A stretch of 64,000 nucleotides of DNA from Notamacropus eugenii (GCF_028372415.1 NC_092872.1:548759205-548823204); one strand, 5' to 3'; shown: positions 46,127 to 57,687, counted from the first letter of the stretch. The notes: a model not told the origin generated them from the letters alone. Translations and numbers: made by a program.

Positions 46127-46949
46127 TTTCCCAACCAGTTACTTGACTTTTGGGTCCTTTGTCAAGAGTAGGGTATACTCTGGGGACCTGTAAGATATCA
46201 GTTCCTCCAAGGTGGCACAATCAGGTGTGTGCTGGTCTGGGCACAGGAAAGGATTTTTGTGCCCAGAATCTTAGCAGTGTTTCCTCTCCACAGGCACCTG
46301 ACCTCCAGTTCCACCAAGCTAGCACTGGGGGGGTGGGATTCAGTCAAGCTGCGAGGGCAGGGTCTCCATTCAGTTCGAGACAAAAACCAGCTGCCTCAGG
46401 GCGTCTACACAGGGCTGAGGTTAGACTCAGCTCTTCAGTGCCCCCAGGGGTTTTTACGATCCAGCTATGGTCTCAGGCTGATGTAGGGGCTGCCCTGAGA
46501 ACTCCTGCTGCCTGCCCAATGTGAAGGCCCTTCTCCCTTCCTGGCGAGGTGAATAAACCCCATCACTGACCTTTGGCGCCTGTGGGTTGAGGGATCTTCG
46601 GACCCTCGGCTGCTGGGACTGTGGATTCTGCGTCTGGAGATTCCACCCCGAAGGCCTATTCATGAGCCATGAGTGGCAGCCAAGGCTGGGCTGCACTCCG
46701 AGCTCCAAGCTCTGCTCTACATCTGGTGCAACTGATGCTTCCTGTGGGTCTTTCAGGTCACTCTGGGCTGGAAATCTCCTCCACTCTGTTGTTCTCCACT
46801 TCTGCTGCTCCAAAATTTGTTGAGAGTCCCTCTCTACAGGTGTTTTATGGGCTGTGTGGGGGCAGCCTCTGTATGTGTGCCTTTCTACTCCACCATCTTG
46901 GCTCTGCACCCTGGAACAGAGTTCTCAACCCATGGTTTGTGAACTTGTA

Positions 46950-49900
46950 TTTTTTTTCTTTTTAATAGTATTTTATTTTTTTCCCAATTATATATCAAGA
47001 CAATTATTAGCATTCATTTTTATGAGATTTTGAATTCCAAATTTTTCTCTTTCCCTCCCTTCCCCTTTTCTGAAAATGGCAGCAATTTGATGTAGGTTTA
47101 ACATGTGCTATCAATGTATTTGTGTATTAGTCACAGTTGTGAAAGAAGAAAGCAAGCAAAGGAAAAAACACGAAAGAGAATAAAGTAAGTGAAAAAAGTA
47201 TGTTTTGTTTTGCATTCAGATTCTATCAGTTCTTTCTCTGGATGTGGATTGCATTTTCCTTTGTGAGTCCTTTGTGCTTCTCTTGGAACGTTGTGTCGTT
47301 GAGAAGAGCTGAGTCATTCATAGTTGATCATTACATGATGTTGCCAACACTATGTACAACATTTTCCTGGTTCTTCTCATTTTACTTTGAATCAGTGGGG
47401 ACAAGTATTTCCAAGTTTTTCTGAAATCTGTCTGTTCATTATTTCTTATTCATAACAATATTCCATTACATTTATATACCACAGCTTGTTCAGCTATTCC
47501 CCAACTGATGGGCATCCCCTCAGTTTCCAATATTTTGCCACCATGAAAAGAGCTACTATAAATGTTTTTTTGCACATGTAGGTGTTTTTCCCTTTTTTAT
47601 GATCTCCTTGGGATAGAGACCTAGTAGTGGTATTGCTGGATCAAAAGGCATGCATAGTTTTATAGACCTTTGGGTATATTTGCTCTCCAAAATAGTTCGA
47701 TCGGTTCACAACTCCACCAACAATGCATTAGTGTCCCAATTTTCCTACATCATCTCCAACATCTATCATTTTCCTTTTCCATCTTATCATTTTCCATCAT
47801 ATTAGCCAAATTGGTAAGTGTGAGGGGGTACCGCAGAGTAGTTTTAATTTGCATTTCTCTAATCAAAAGCCATTTAGAGTACTTCTAATATACCAAAAAT
47901 AGCTTTGATTTCTTCATCTGAAAACTGCTTGTTCATATCCTCTGGCCTTTCATCAATTGGGAAATGGCTTGTATTCTTGTAAATTTTATTCAGTTGTCTA
48001 TATAATTGAGAAATGAGGCCTTTATCAGAGATACTTGCCATAAAGATTGTTTCCCAGCTTTCTACTTTCCTTCTAATCTTGGTTGCATTGGTTTTATTTG
48101 TGCAAAAGTTTTAAAATTTAATATAATCAACATTTTCTATTTTATAAAGCTTTCTATCTCTTGTTTGGTCATGAATTTGTAATTCTCCTTTAAGAATCTT
48201 GATGCTATACTACTTGGTGCATATATATTTAGTATCAGTATTGCTTCATTGTTTGTGGTACCTTTTAGCAAGATGTACTTTCCTTCCTTATGTCTTTTAA
48301 TTAGGTCTGTTTTTGCTTCTGCTTTGTCTGAGATTAGTATTGCCACCCTTACTGTTTTTACTTCAGCTGAAGCATAATAGATTCTGTTCCAACCCTTACC
48401 TTTACCCTGTATGTGAATCTCTGCTTAAAGTGTATTACTTGTAAACAATATATTGCAGAATTCTGGTTTTTGATCCACTCTGCTATCCACTTCCATTTTA
48501 TTGGAGAATTCATTCTATTCACATTCACAGTTATGATTGCTAATTGTGTATTTCTCTCCGTTCTATTTTTCTTCATGTTTGTTTTCTCTCTCCTTTTTCA
48601 CCCTTTCCTTCTTCAACAGTATTTTGCTGCTGTCTGCCATTTCCTGTGGTCTGCACTCTCTTATGTCAGTCCCCCCCCACCCTTTACTTAATCTGCTTCC
48701 CTCCTACTTCCTGTAGGGTAAGACAGATTTTTATATTCAACTGATGTTGTATATTATTCCCTCTCTGACCCAAAATTGATGAAAGTAAAGTTCAAGTGAT
48801 ACCTATCACTTACTCTCCCATCTTCCCCTCCACTATAATAGGTCTTTCCTCTCTTCATGTGAATTAGTTTACTCCATTCTACTTCTCCCTTCCTTCTGCA
48901 CCCAGTGTGCTCCTCTTTCTCATCCCTTAATTTTTTTTAATGTAATTCCTTCAAGTTTCCCTTATACTCTGTCTATGTATATTCCTTATAGTTGTACTAC
49001 CAGTGAGTGGTACAATTTTTAAGAATTGCAAGTATCATCTTCCCATGTAAGGATGTAAATAGTTCATCTCCATTGAATTCCTTATGTTTTCTTTTCCCAT
49101 TTCCCCTTTTTAGGCTTCTCATGGATCTTCATGTTGGAGATCAATTTTTTTTTTGTTCAATTCTGGTCTTCTTAAAAAAGCTTGAAATCCTTCTATTTCA
49201 TTGAATGTTTTCCCTTTGATTTATTAAATGTAACTTTACTGGATAAGTGATTTTAGTTGTAGTCCTAGCTCTTTTGCCTTCCAGAATATCATCTTCCATG
49301 ACCTCCAGTCCTTTAATGCTGCAACTGCCAAGTTGTGGCTCCCTGATAGTTGTATTATTTCTTTCTGGCCACTTGCGGTATTTTTTCTTTGACCTGTTAG
49401 TTCTGTAATTTGGCTATAATGTTCCTTGGAGTTTGATCAGTGGATTCTTTAAATGCCTTCTTTGCCTCTGGTTCCAGGATATCAAGGCAGTTTTCCTTGA
49501 TAATTTCTTGAAAGATGCTATCCAGATCCTCCTTTTGTTTATGGTTTTCAAGTAGTTCATTGATTCCGACATTGTCTCTCTTGGACCTGTTTTCAAGGTC
49601 AGTTGTTTTTCCAATGAGGTTTTTTACATTTTCTATTTTTTTTATTCTTTTGAATTTGTTTGATTAATTCTTGATGTGTCATAGAGTCATTCATTTCTAC
49701 TAGCCCAATTCTGACTTTTAAGTTGTTTTCCTCAGCTAGCCTTTGTACTTCCTTTTGCATTTGCTCAGTTCCACTTTTTAAACAGTTATTTTCTTTTTGC
49801 AAGTTACCGACTCTTTCGTCATAATTCTCTTGAATCACTCTCATTTCTTTTTCCCAGTTTTCTTCTGCCTCTCTTATATGATTTTTAAGCTCCTTTTGGA

Positions 49901-50877
49901 ACTTTTCCAAGAATTCTTTCTGGGCTTGAGAGCACTTCTGGTTTTTCTTTTGGGTTTTGCCAGTAGATATTTTGATGAGTTTGTGTCTTGGTCTTCCCTG
50001 TCACCATAGTAACTTTCTATAGTCAGATTCTTTTTTTTTTTTTTTGCTCTTCTTTTTTGGCCTTTTTCCTTTCTTTTAAATTTGATCTCTGCTTCCAGGG
50101 TGAAAAGGGCACTGCCTCAGGTTTCATGTGCCAGGGGCTAGAGGCGCTGGCTGTTTACCTGGTATTTCACTGATGTTACCCTGAGGCCCATGGGGTAACT
50201 TTGTGTCTGGTGATATGATGAAGAGGTGTGGTAGGGGGGTGGTTGGTACTGCCAGAAGTCCTAGAGGTCTGGCAGCTTATCTGGTGCTGAGCTGAGGTCC
50301 TAGTGCTGGTGTCTGGCATGTGGTGGGCTGTTTCTACATTTCACCAGGGCTATACTGAGGCACATGCTGAGGCCCAGTGCTGGTGGCTGCCTGTTTGCAT
50401 AGACACTCATAGGGTTGGTGTCTACCTGTTTGCCAAGAGCTGTGCAGAATGAAGCACTTGGAGGTCTGGCTGCTGGAGGATGCCTGTTTGCCCAGGGCGA
50501 CACTGAAACATGAGGTGGTTCCCAGAGCTGGAGTCTGCCAGTTCATCTAGCTTTGTGGAGGCATGTGGAGGGTCCTGGTGTTGGTGTTCACCTGCTCCTG
50601 GGACTCAGGATTTCTTGCTTGTTTGCTGAGGTGGGGCTTGCTGCTGACTTGCTGGGATACACTTTGTCTTGGACTGCACTCTCCTTTTATCCAAGTGAGA
50701 TAGACTTTTCTTGCCAATCTTTCAAGTTTCTTGGGCCATGAGATTGTTTCACCCTATCTTTTTGCTGGTTCTGCTGTTCTAGGATTTCTTTTGGGGTTCT
50801 ATTTTATGATTGTTTGAAGGTGAATATGGGAGAGTTACAGCAATTTACTATTTACTCCACCATCTTTGCTCCTCTAT
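46950..50877 (-). mobile_element. L1 LINE element D, internally deleted
   Basis: Minus-strand L1 of 3.9 kb with both ends: 5' start GAGGAGCAAAGATGGTGGAG (50858-50877), 5' UTR, ORF1 relic (about 49200-50070), inter-ORF spacer, a shortened ORF2 relic and 3' UTR. Most of ORF2, including the reverse-transcriptase core, is missing. ORF1 has a coiled coil (MEKFQKELKNHIREAEENWE) but is broken at about 49605. It inserted in a hAT MITE. Confidence 0.85.
47440..48576 (-). pseudogene. Shortened L1 ORF2: endonuclease start joined to C-terminus
   Basis: On minus, 48576-48230 reads the start of the APE-like endonuclease (ITVNVNRMNSPIKWKWIAEW, QVIHFKQRFTYRVKVRVGT, then after a shift MAILISDKAEAKTDLIKRHK and LNIYAPSSIASRFLKE). 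A short segment NYKFMTKQEIESFIK follows, resembling the start of the RT region. It then jumps to the C-terminal third (DYIKF-NFCTNKTNATKIRRK, DKGLISQLYRQLNKIYKN). Next come a CWW finger-like region and the MEYY end. The RT catalytic domain is absent. Frameshifts and stops remain. Confidence 0.8.
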
Positions 50878-51050
50878 TTTTAAAAATATATATTTTGATA
50901 AATATATTTCAATATAATTGATTTCTTTTGTGACTATCTGCATTTTATCCTACACAATTAAAATATTCTTCTGAGAGTGAGTCCATAGACTTCACAAGAG
51001 CATCATAGTAGTCCATAACTCAAAAAAAGTTTTGGACTCCTGATTTTGAG

Positions 51051-51536
51051 GTCATAAAAAAGCCTATCTGTTCCATATTCCCCTTAAAAACAATAGAAGC
51101 ACAAAAAAGAAGACAAAGGAAGACTATGGGAAACTGTGGAAGGATAGTTTCTTTTTTCAGAAGAGAAACAATTAAATAAATGATCAAACAAAATAAGGGT
51201 TCCTACATTAGGAAGAAACATTATGGATTAAAATAAATTGAAGCCCAAATGTCAGAGCTGAAACTATACGTGATTAACATCAACAGTACCACTAGAAACA
51301 ACTCTGGAATTATTAGAAGATGATCAAAGTAGAGATGAGTAAGCAAATTCCAGCCAAAAAAGGCATTTTGTTCATTAGATTTTTGCAAATGCCATGGTAG
51401 GTTCAATAGATTATAGAGACAGAGAATGTGAATTTGAGGGTTATCTCTGCCATTTATTTCCTGTGTAAGCCCTCTAGGGCTCATTTTCCTCATTTTTAAA
51501 ATCAGCAAGGGAGTTAGTAAATCTTTATTAAGCTTC
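51051..51536. other. Unassigned intergenic sequence
   Basis: No family recognised. A 95-codon frame at 51221-51508 (minus) has no match I know and no splice context. Confidence 0.4.
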
Positions 51537-51790
51537 TACCAGACAACTAAGGTGGTACAATGGATGGAGCTTTGGGGCGAGAGGCAGGAAGCCCTGAGTT
51601 CATATCCATCCTGAGACACTTACTGACTGTGTGATCCTGGGCAAATTATTTAACCTCTGTTTCCTCAACTGTAAAATGGGGATAATCAAAGGTTTTTTTG
51701 AGAATCAAATGAGGTAATATTGGTAAAAAAAGCACTTAGCTCAGCGCTTAGCATGTTTAAGTGCTATATACCTGCTTTTTTCTCTCTTGT
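51537..51790 (+). repeat. CORE-SINE, nearly full length
   Basis: AGGTGGTACAATGGATGGAG head, TTCATATCCATCCTGAGACA, GTGTGATCCTGGGCAAATTA CORE, then an L2-type tail (AATCAAATGAGGTAATATTG, AGCACTTAGCTCAGCGCTTA). Confidence 0.85.
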
Positions 51791-52605
51791 GATATGCTAG
51801 GCTCTGTGCTAAATGCTGAAGAGACCATCAGAGGCATGCATTATTTCTTTATTTTATTCCTTATTTCTAAGGTCCTTTCCAGCTATAAATCCTATGATTT
51901 TGTGAATGGAGAGGGCATTTAAAAACTGAGATATTAAAAATAATACGTTATGTCAGATTGAGAAGCTCTTCACAGATCATTTATTTCAATCAATTCAAGT
52001 TTTGCAAATTTCCTAGAAAAGACCCACCATCAGAAAAGAAGCCCCAGTGAACAGGTAAGCTAAAGATCTGCCAAACTGGAAACACAGAAGAGTGTTTTCT
52101 ATAAAGACATCTTTAGAAATGCCCCTCTGGGCCCAAAATAAACAATGAAACTTCACAGGCTTATATGCAGTCTCCAGGAAAAGACAGGATTAAATAAAAT
52201 CTGGAGAAAGAGAACGGCAGACTGAGAGTGATATGGCAGTAGGTCTGCCTGCTGCGTAGACCTTATTTCCCACTGCTTGGTTCTAGTAGGAACTCAGTGA
52301 GGATTATTCCAGCATTATAGATTTAGAGCTGGAAGGGACCATAGAGTTCAACATGTCCAACCCCCTCATTTTAGAGTCCCATAGGTGCTAAATGACTCAT
52401 CAAAGTAATTTACTACCACTCGAACCCACCTCCTCTGAATCCAAATCTAATTGTATCATTCTGCCTTGTCCCCATGTAAGATGACCCCCGCCCCCAATTA
52501 GTATTTCACATTAATATCAGGAGTATACAATATGCAATATAGAAGGTGATGAGTTGTTTCTACCTTCCTCTCTCCTATTACAAAGATTGGATGGAGTTAT
52601 TTTTA
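51791..52605. other. Intergenic stretch with one CORE-SINE relic
   Basis: An antisense CORE-SINE at 52315-52460 (TTTAGAGCTGGAAGGGACCA). Nothing recognised otherwise. Confidence 0.5.
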
Positions 52606-52848
52606 TTCATTTCTTTCAGTTGTATCCTTCATGACCCCATTTGGGGTTTTCTTGGTGAAGATACTAGAGTGGTTGACCCTTTCCTTCTCCAGCTCATTTT
52701 ACAGATGAGGAAACTGAGGCAAGCAGGGTTAAGTGGCTTGCCCAGGGTCACACAGATAGTAAATATCTGAGGTAAAATTTGAACTCAGGAAGATGTCGTC
52801 TTGACTCCAGGCCCAGCATTCTATCCACTGTGCCACCTAGTGGCCCTA
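52606..52848 (-). mobile_element. CORE-SINE with BovB/RTE-like tail (MAR1-type)
   Basis: On minus: CACTAGGTGGCACAGTGGAT head, CORE, tail GGAGAAGGAAAGGGTCAACC, then CCAAATGGGGTCATGAAGGA. Confidence 0.85.
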
Positions 52849-53538
52849 ACTAGATAGGGGTACATGGTATTTTTTTCCCTAAAAGTTTCCTAAAAGGGAA
52901 GGTCAGAACTAGTGATGATAGGGACAGGTGAGGGGAAAAAAAAGGCAAAAGGGTCTTGGAGACCAGGAGCCTTGGCACTTCAGAGAGGAGGTAACAAGAG
53001 GGGACTTGGCTATCTATGGTGGTTTTAAGCACCCCCAGCTCACATGCACTCTACCCCAGGGTGCTGAGTATTTTAAGAACTAGTAGATTCCCAAATGGTG
53101 GAATAACTCCATTGCAACCTCAAAGATGGTCTCCAATGAAGGGTTTCAGGTATAGGTCTCTCTGAGTCCTTCCTGGGCTATTTTGCTCTCTGCAGTCAAG
53201 CAGAACTTTTCCAGCTCCCATTTCCTTTGAAAACTTGAAGACAATTATTACTCTCTCCTAAATTTTCTTACTCTTAGTTCCTCCAACTAGTCTTTCTTTG
53301 GCATCCTCAGGTATGGCTTCAACTAGATGAACTTCCTTCCAACCTCAAGGTTCTATGATTCTGAGGCTTTCTCCACTGAATGCAGTTACAATTCTTCTGT
53401 GCCTTAGGATTATCTGTAAAATGGAGGCATTAGATTAATAACCTTTAAAGTCCTTTCTTGTTCTGAGATTCCACAGTTCTGGTGCTTATGATTCCATGAT
53501 TCAGAAATTGTAGATGTGCTATTTTGTGATTTTTAAGG
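52849..53538. other. Intergenic stretch with CR1/L3-like scraps
   Basis: At 53160-53480, blocks such as CTTCCAACCTCAAGGTTCTA and AGTCCTTTCTTGTTCTGAGA resemble CR1/L3 3' ends. Weak. Confidence 0.4.
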
Positions 53539-54056
53539 TTGTGGAATTTACAGGCTAAGGACTCTGGGAACCTCCTTGAACTCTCCTTGAATATTCCCAC
53601 TTAATTCTGGCTTTTCATATGCAAATCTGTTGTGCTTAACCTAGCCTGGCCCTCCAGGTCTGATATCTCCTGATTTCCTCCAGCTGTTTCCCATCCTAGA
53701 TCAGTTACTCCAGTCCCATTAAGATCCTCCTTGGACTCTTCCTCAAGACCCTCCCTAAACCCCTCCTCCTCCCATCACCCCAGAGTACTAGATCACCCCT
53801 ATATCTCTCCCACAGTCTTTCTGTATATAAATTCCATCTTACCTCCGTGAAGGTGCTTATATTCAATCCAGCTCTGATTGTGTCTAGCTGAGATTCTATC
53901 TGGCCCACTTGTCAATAATGGTCACAAAATGGTTAGTATGGCAGATCTTTCATAAACTTTCTTTTACTTTGACTGAAAGAAGGCTTGGGTTGAATTCATT
54001 CAGCGGGACTCAGTGTGTCAGTATTTTGGGGTCCCGAGCACCCCAAACCTCAACAT
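53539..54056 (+). repeat. LTR-like sequence 1 (probable solo ERV LTR)
   Basis: Layout of a retroviral LTR: a long U3-like stretch, TATA-like TATATAAATT at 53823, a region with CATAAACTTTC as a decayed polyadenylation signal near 53953, and a U5-like end GGGGTCCCGAGCACCCC. TTTTGGTTCCCTGAC just outside resembles a primer-binding-site region. No gag, pol or env reading frame is nearby. Boundaries approximate. Confidence 0.45.
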
Positions 54057-54239
54057 TTTGGTTCCCTGACCTCATCAGAATCACAAACAGAAACAGAGGC
54101 CATTCTGAGATACATATTGAGGACTTGGTAAAAGGAACCAGCACCAAGCTGCCAAGCACAGTACAAAAGTAGCTGGCTAAACAGAATGATATGGGAGATA
54201 TTTTTTTCCCTACAGTGTGATTCACCAGGGTCCATTACT

Positions 54240-54495
54240 GAGGTAAATATTGTCTCTCCTTATTCCTTGGTCCTCTCCCCCATCAGGGGCCAAGGTCTCC
54301 CAGAGCATCCTGGGCCATATCCAGTCATCCTGATGAATATCTGGTCACTGGATTCAGATGGCTCTGGAGGAGAAGTGAGGCTAGTGACCTGCACAGCCCT
54401 CCCTCACTCAAAACAAAGTCAAGTGCAAGTCATGTCATCATTTCTCTGATGGTATGGTCTTCTTTGACAACAAAGGATGAACACACACAAGCCTG
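54240..54495 (+). repeat. RTE-tailed SINE 3' part
   Basis: GAGCATCCTGGGCCATATCC, TCCTGATGAATATCTGGTCA, GGATTCAGATGGCTCTGGAG, then TCTTCTTTGACAACAAAGGA. Same order as 42897-43112. Confidence 0.75.
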
Positions 54496-55103
54496 GAGAT
54501 TAAGCTAACCAGTGTGAAAATTGAACAAAAACAGGAAGGCAAAGAACAACGTATGCAAAAATCATAGTGAAACATGGGGTGCTATAGTTCTGCTGTCCCT
54601 GTGATCTGAGGATGCTGTAGACAAATTTTCACCCTGTCAGGCTCTCAACAATCCACCCTTTTATTATGGACCACATCAATAGCCTATTTGCTCTCCCTTA
54701 GAAGTGATGATTTAGCTCCCATCTGCATGGGTTTGTATGAGAGAATCCTGGGGAAATGCACTTCCTCATCATTTCTACTTCCTAAAATCCCAAACTTCAC
54801 TCAGAGTTCTACCCAAGTGGTACCTCATGTCTCCCCAAATTGTATTCTGAATTTTCTCTACTATGCCCCCAAACCCCTCCATCCTGGAAACTCAAGCTAG
54901 ACATGAAATTCACACATTGGAAGTAACCTCTGCCCCTGTGGCTTCTTTGGATGACTGGATGACTTGTCACATAACCCATTCCTTTCCAGGCCACAACTCC
55001 AGACTTAAGTCTCCATCATGTCCCTGTGTGAGGTAACTTCATCCCTGTTCTCACCCTCTAACAGCTCCCTTTTATGTGCTGTTTCCCTCCATTAGAATGT
55101 AAG
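54496..55103. repeat. Unassigned sequence and start of an L2 tail
   Basis: 54800-55103 is L2-like (CTTTTATGTGCTGTTTCCCT, then ATTAGAATGTAAGTTCCTCA). It continues at 55610 after an L1 insertion. Confidence 0.5.
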
Positions 55104-55609
55104 TTCCTCAGGCAGATTTCAGAAAAATCTGGACTTACATGAACTAATGCTGAGTGAAGTGAGCAGAACCAGGCGAGCATTGTACCCAGCAACAGTAATA
55201 TTGTGTAATGACCAACTCTGAGAGATTTAGCTCTTCTCAGCAGCAAAGCAATGATCTAAGACAATTCCAAAAGACTCATGATGGAAAATGTTAACATCTG
55301 GAGAAAGAATGAAGGAGTCTGAATGCAGATTGAAGCATACTATTTTCACTTTTTTTGTTTTTGTTCTTTCTTTCTCATGGTTTTTTTCTTTTTGCTCTGA
55401 TTCTTTTGTCACAATATGACTAATGTGGAAATATGTTTAACATGATTGTACATGTACAACCAGTATCAGATTGCTTGCTGTCTTGGGAAGGGGGAAAGGA
55501 GGGGGAAAAATTTGGAACACAAAACTTTGAAAACTACGAATTTTGAAAACTATCTTTACATGTAATTGGAGGAAAAACAAAGTACTGTTGAGGTTTTAAA
55601 AAAAAAAGA
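55104..55609 (+). mobile_element. L1 3' UTR fragment inserted in L2 tail
   Basis: Marsupial-type L1 3' end: GCTGAGTGAAGTGAGCAGAA, CTCATGATGGAAAATGTTAA, TGGAAATATGTTTAACATGA, CAGATTGCTTGCTGTCTTGG, then a poly-A tract. Flanks AGAATGTAAG (55094-55103) and AGAATGCAAG (55610-55619) form a target-site duplication. Confidence 0.85.
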
Positions 55610-55715
55610 AGAATGCAAGGAAGGTCCTTGAAGTCAGGGATTGTCTCTTTGCTTGTATTTGCATTCCCAGGGTTTAGCATAGTGCTTGGCACATAGTAAG
55701 TGCTTAATAATTGAC
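55610..55715 (+). repeat. L2 3' tail (continuation)
   Basis: GTCAGGGATTGTCTCTTTGC, then TTAGCATAGTGCTTGGCACA and TAGTAAGTGCTTAATAATTG are the L2 3' UTR end. Confidence 0.8.
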
Positions 55716-57470
55716 TGGACCTGTTAGGTATTTCCTCATCCCCTTAGCTTCTAGTTCCTCCTAAAATTACCTTATATTTGTTTGGCATATACTTAATCAG
55801 GTACATACTGTCTCCTTCAGTAGATTGTAAGAAGCTTGTGTTACATTCTTGTGAGATTATTTCATCTTCTGTTTTGTTTCCTACCTGGAAATAATCTTAA
55901 TGTAAAAAACAAAAGATATAGATAAAATGTTAATTAAAAAATTAGTACAGATTGGGAGAGGTGTGGTTAGACCACTCCTACAGGTCTTCTTAGATCTGTC
56001 TCTTGCTCCTTGTCTGAGGACATCTAGTAGGATCATTTATGGGGGTCACATAGTATGGGGAACATTCATTGTAAACTCTAAAGTGCTATAGGATCAGATC
56101 ATAGGGATTTTGAGCCATAGTGTCCCTTAGAGATCATCTAGTCCAATCCCATCCATTACCAGAAGAAAAACTGAGGCACAAAGTGGCTTGTTCAAGGCCA
56201 CTCAGCTACCAAATGGCAGAGCTAGGATGGAAACTTAATTCCTCTAAATCCCAGGGTTCTTTCCACTATTCTATGTGAGTTCTTATCAGCATGATTCTCA
56301 GTGCCATGGCTCCCCCTCAACACTGCTCTTTTTCTCTCTCCTCCCCCATTTTGACTAACCTCTACCATGCAAACCGTGAAAGAAGAACACCATTAATCCT
56401 CCCCAGTAACTCAAATGGAAAAGGGTGGGTAGGGGGAAGGGAAAGTAGAAGTGAGCAAGAGCCCACCATAGGCTCAGAGTATCACAGCTGGAAGGAACCT
56501 TAGAGGTCACCCACACCAGTGGCAGTGCTAACACTCTGGAGTGTGAAATCTGGGACAAGGTCCCAAGTCTGGTCCTTCTGGCTCTCTCTTTTGAGAAATC
56601 TTTTCTTTCTAGCTGACCTCTCCTGAGTATTTGTCTCTTTTCACCATGTCTTCTATCAGGACCCTCTGTGATCTTTCTCAATTTGAAAGCAAATGCTTAT
56701 TGCCAAGGGTGTTGTGAGGTTCAAATATGATAATGGATGTAAAACCTTTTGCAAATCTCAAAGTACTATATAAGTATTTATTATTGTTGTGGCAATGGTG
56801 GCTGTTGTTGCCATTAGCCTACCTCAGATCCAGGCTGGCTCTATTTCCAGGAGTAAACCCAAAGGGTTGGAAGGTACTTTTCTAATGTCATCAGTTCCAG
56901 CCCCCATTCTGGGTGTTTTCCTCCCAAATGTTATCTGCCAATGACTAGCATCTGAGGTCTAGTGAACTGTTTAATATCAATTACTTTAATAAAGGGATAT
57001 TTACCTTGAAGATATAGTCAGAATAGGAATATAAGTATTTACCCCCAATACCACAGGGGCACATTCTTCCCCATCCCACCCTGGTCTCTGGGGATAATGT
57101 TCAAACTTAACAGGATTTCTACATAGCATTGGTTCTTTGCAAGTTTATATTCAAATGCAGAATCATCAAGCTTGAATCCAGTTTCTGCTACCACTGGGCT
57201 GAGTCCAGAATGCTCCTAGGGCATTAGTGCTGAGCTGGCTATAAAACCTGACATGGACTTGGCTCCCAGGGTCCCAGACTCCCAGACCCATGGACTTTGG
57301 TGTTTCATACTCCCGACTTTTTGAAACCTTTTCTCTTTTACCCAGGAATGCTGAAGGTCTTCCCCTCCCAGTTTAATTTTTTTTTTTTATTAAAAGGGGA
57401 TATCCCTTCAGTAACTAAAAGAGAGGCCTATTTATTGAATGGGTGTATCTCACTCAAAGTGAGAATCTGA
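55716..57470. other. Intergenic stretch with CORE-SINE relics and a possible LTR part
   Basis: Antisense CORE-SINE at 56095-56280 (AGATCATCTAGTCCAATCCC). Sense SINE tail at 56690-56790 (AAAGTACTATATAAGTATTT). 56990-57330 has an LTR-like layout (GGCTATAAAACC, then CTCCCAGGGTCCCAGACTCC) but no clear ends. The rest is unassigned. Confidence 0.4.
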
Positions 57471-57687
57471 TAAGACCTTAGCCTAAAATGGCCAGGGTGC
57501 CACATTGCATCCTTGGCCATCTCCAGTTGTCCTGATGAATATCAGGCCACTGGACCCAGATAGCTCAGGAGAAAAAAATGAGATTGGTGACCTTGCACAG
57601 CCCTCACTCACTCAAATCAAGTCAACTGCAAGTCATGTCATCTTTTTGCTGTCATGGTCCTCTTCAAAAATGAAGGACAAACACAAC
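57470..57687 (+). repeat. RTE-tailed SINE 3' part
   Basis: AAGACCTTAGCCTAAAATGG, TTGGCCATCTCCAGTTGTCC, then CTGTCATGGTCCTCTTCAAA and AATGAAGGACAAACACAAC. The tail matches the RTE fragment end at 38.6 kb. Confidence 0.78.

Larger units (their letters stand above)
44033..46911 (-). mobile_element. HAL1-like element C, full length
   Basis: ORF1-only L1 derivative on minus, about 2.88 kb. The 5' start is GCCAAGATGGTGGAGTAGAA (near 46900), the 5' UTR about 786 nt, the ORF1 relic 45055-46126, then a 3' UTR with TC/TG microsatellite (44873-44930) and an A-rich end. No ORF2. A short imperfect duplication (GCAGAGTT left, ACAGAGTT right) marks insertion into the end of a hAT MITE. Close kin of element B, in inverted orientation 22-24 kb away. 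Confidence 0.87.
46916..51050 (-). mobile_element. hAT MITE split by L1 element D
   Basis: The left piece at 46916-46949 (CAGAGTTCTCAACCCATGGT, then TTGTGAACTTGTA) is a MITE terminus. The right piece at about 50878-51050 (TTTCAATATAATTGATTTCT, then GAGTGAGTCCATAGACTTCA and TTTTGGACTCCTG) completes the element as seen at 6790-6992 in reverse. L1 element D separates the two, and element C abuts the left terminus. Confidence 0.65.

Noticed and set aside
46454..46909. 151-codon sense frame in the 5' UTR of element C, a possible extra L1 ORF.
   Set aside because: No ATG at its start, and the same frame is closed soon after the start in element B. Probably chance.
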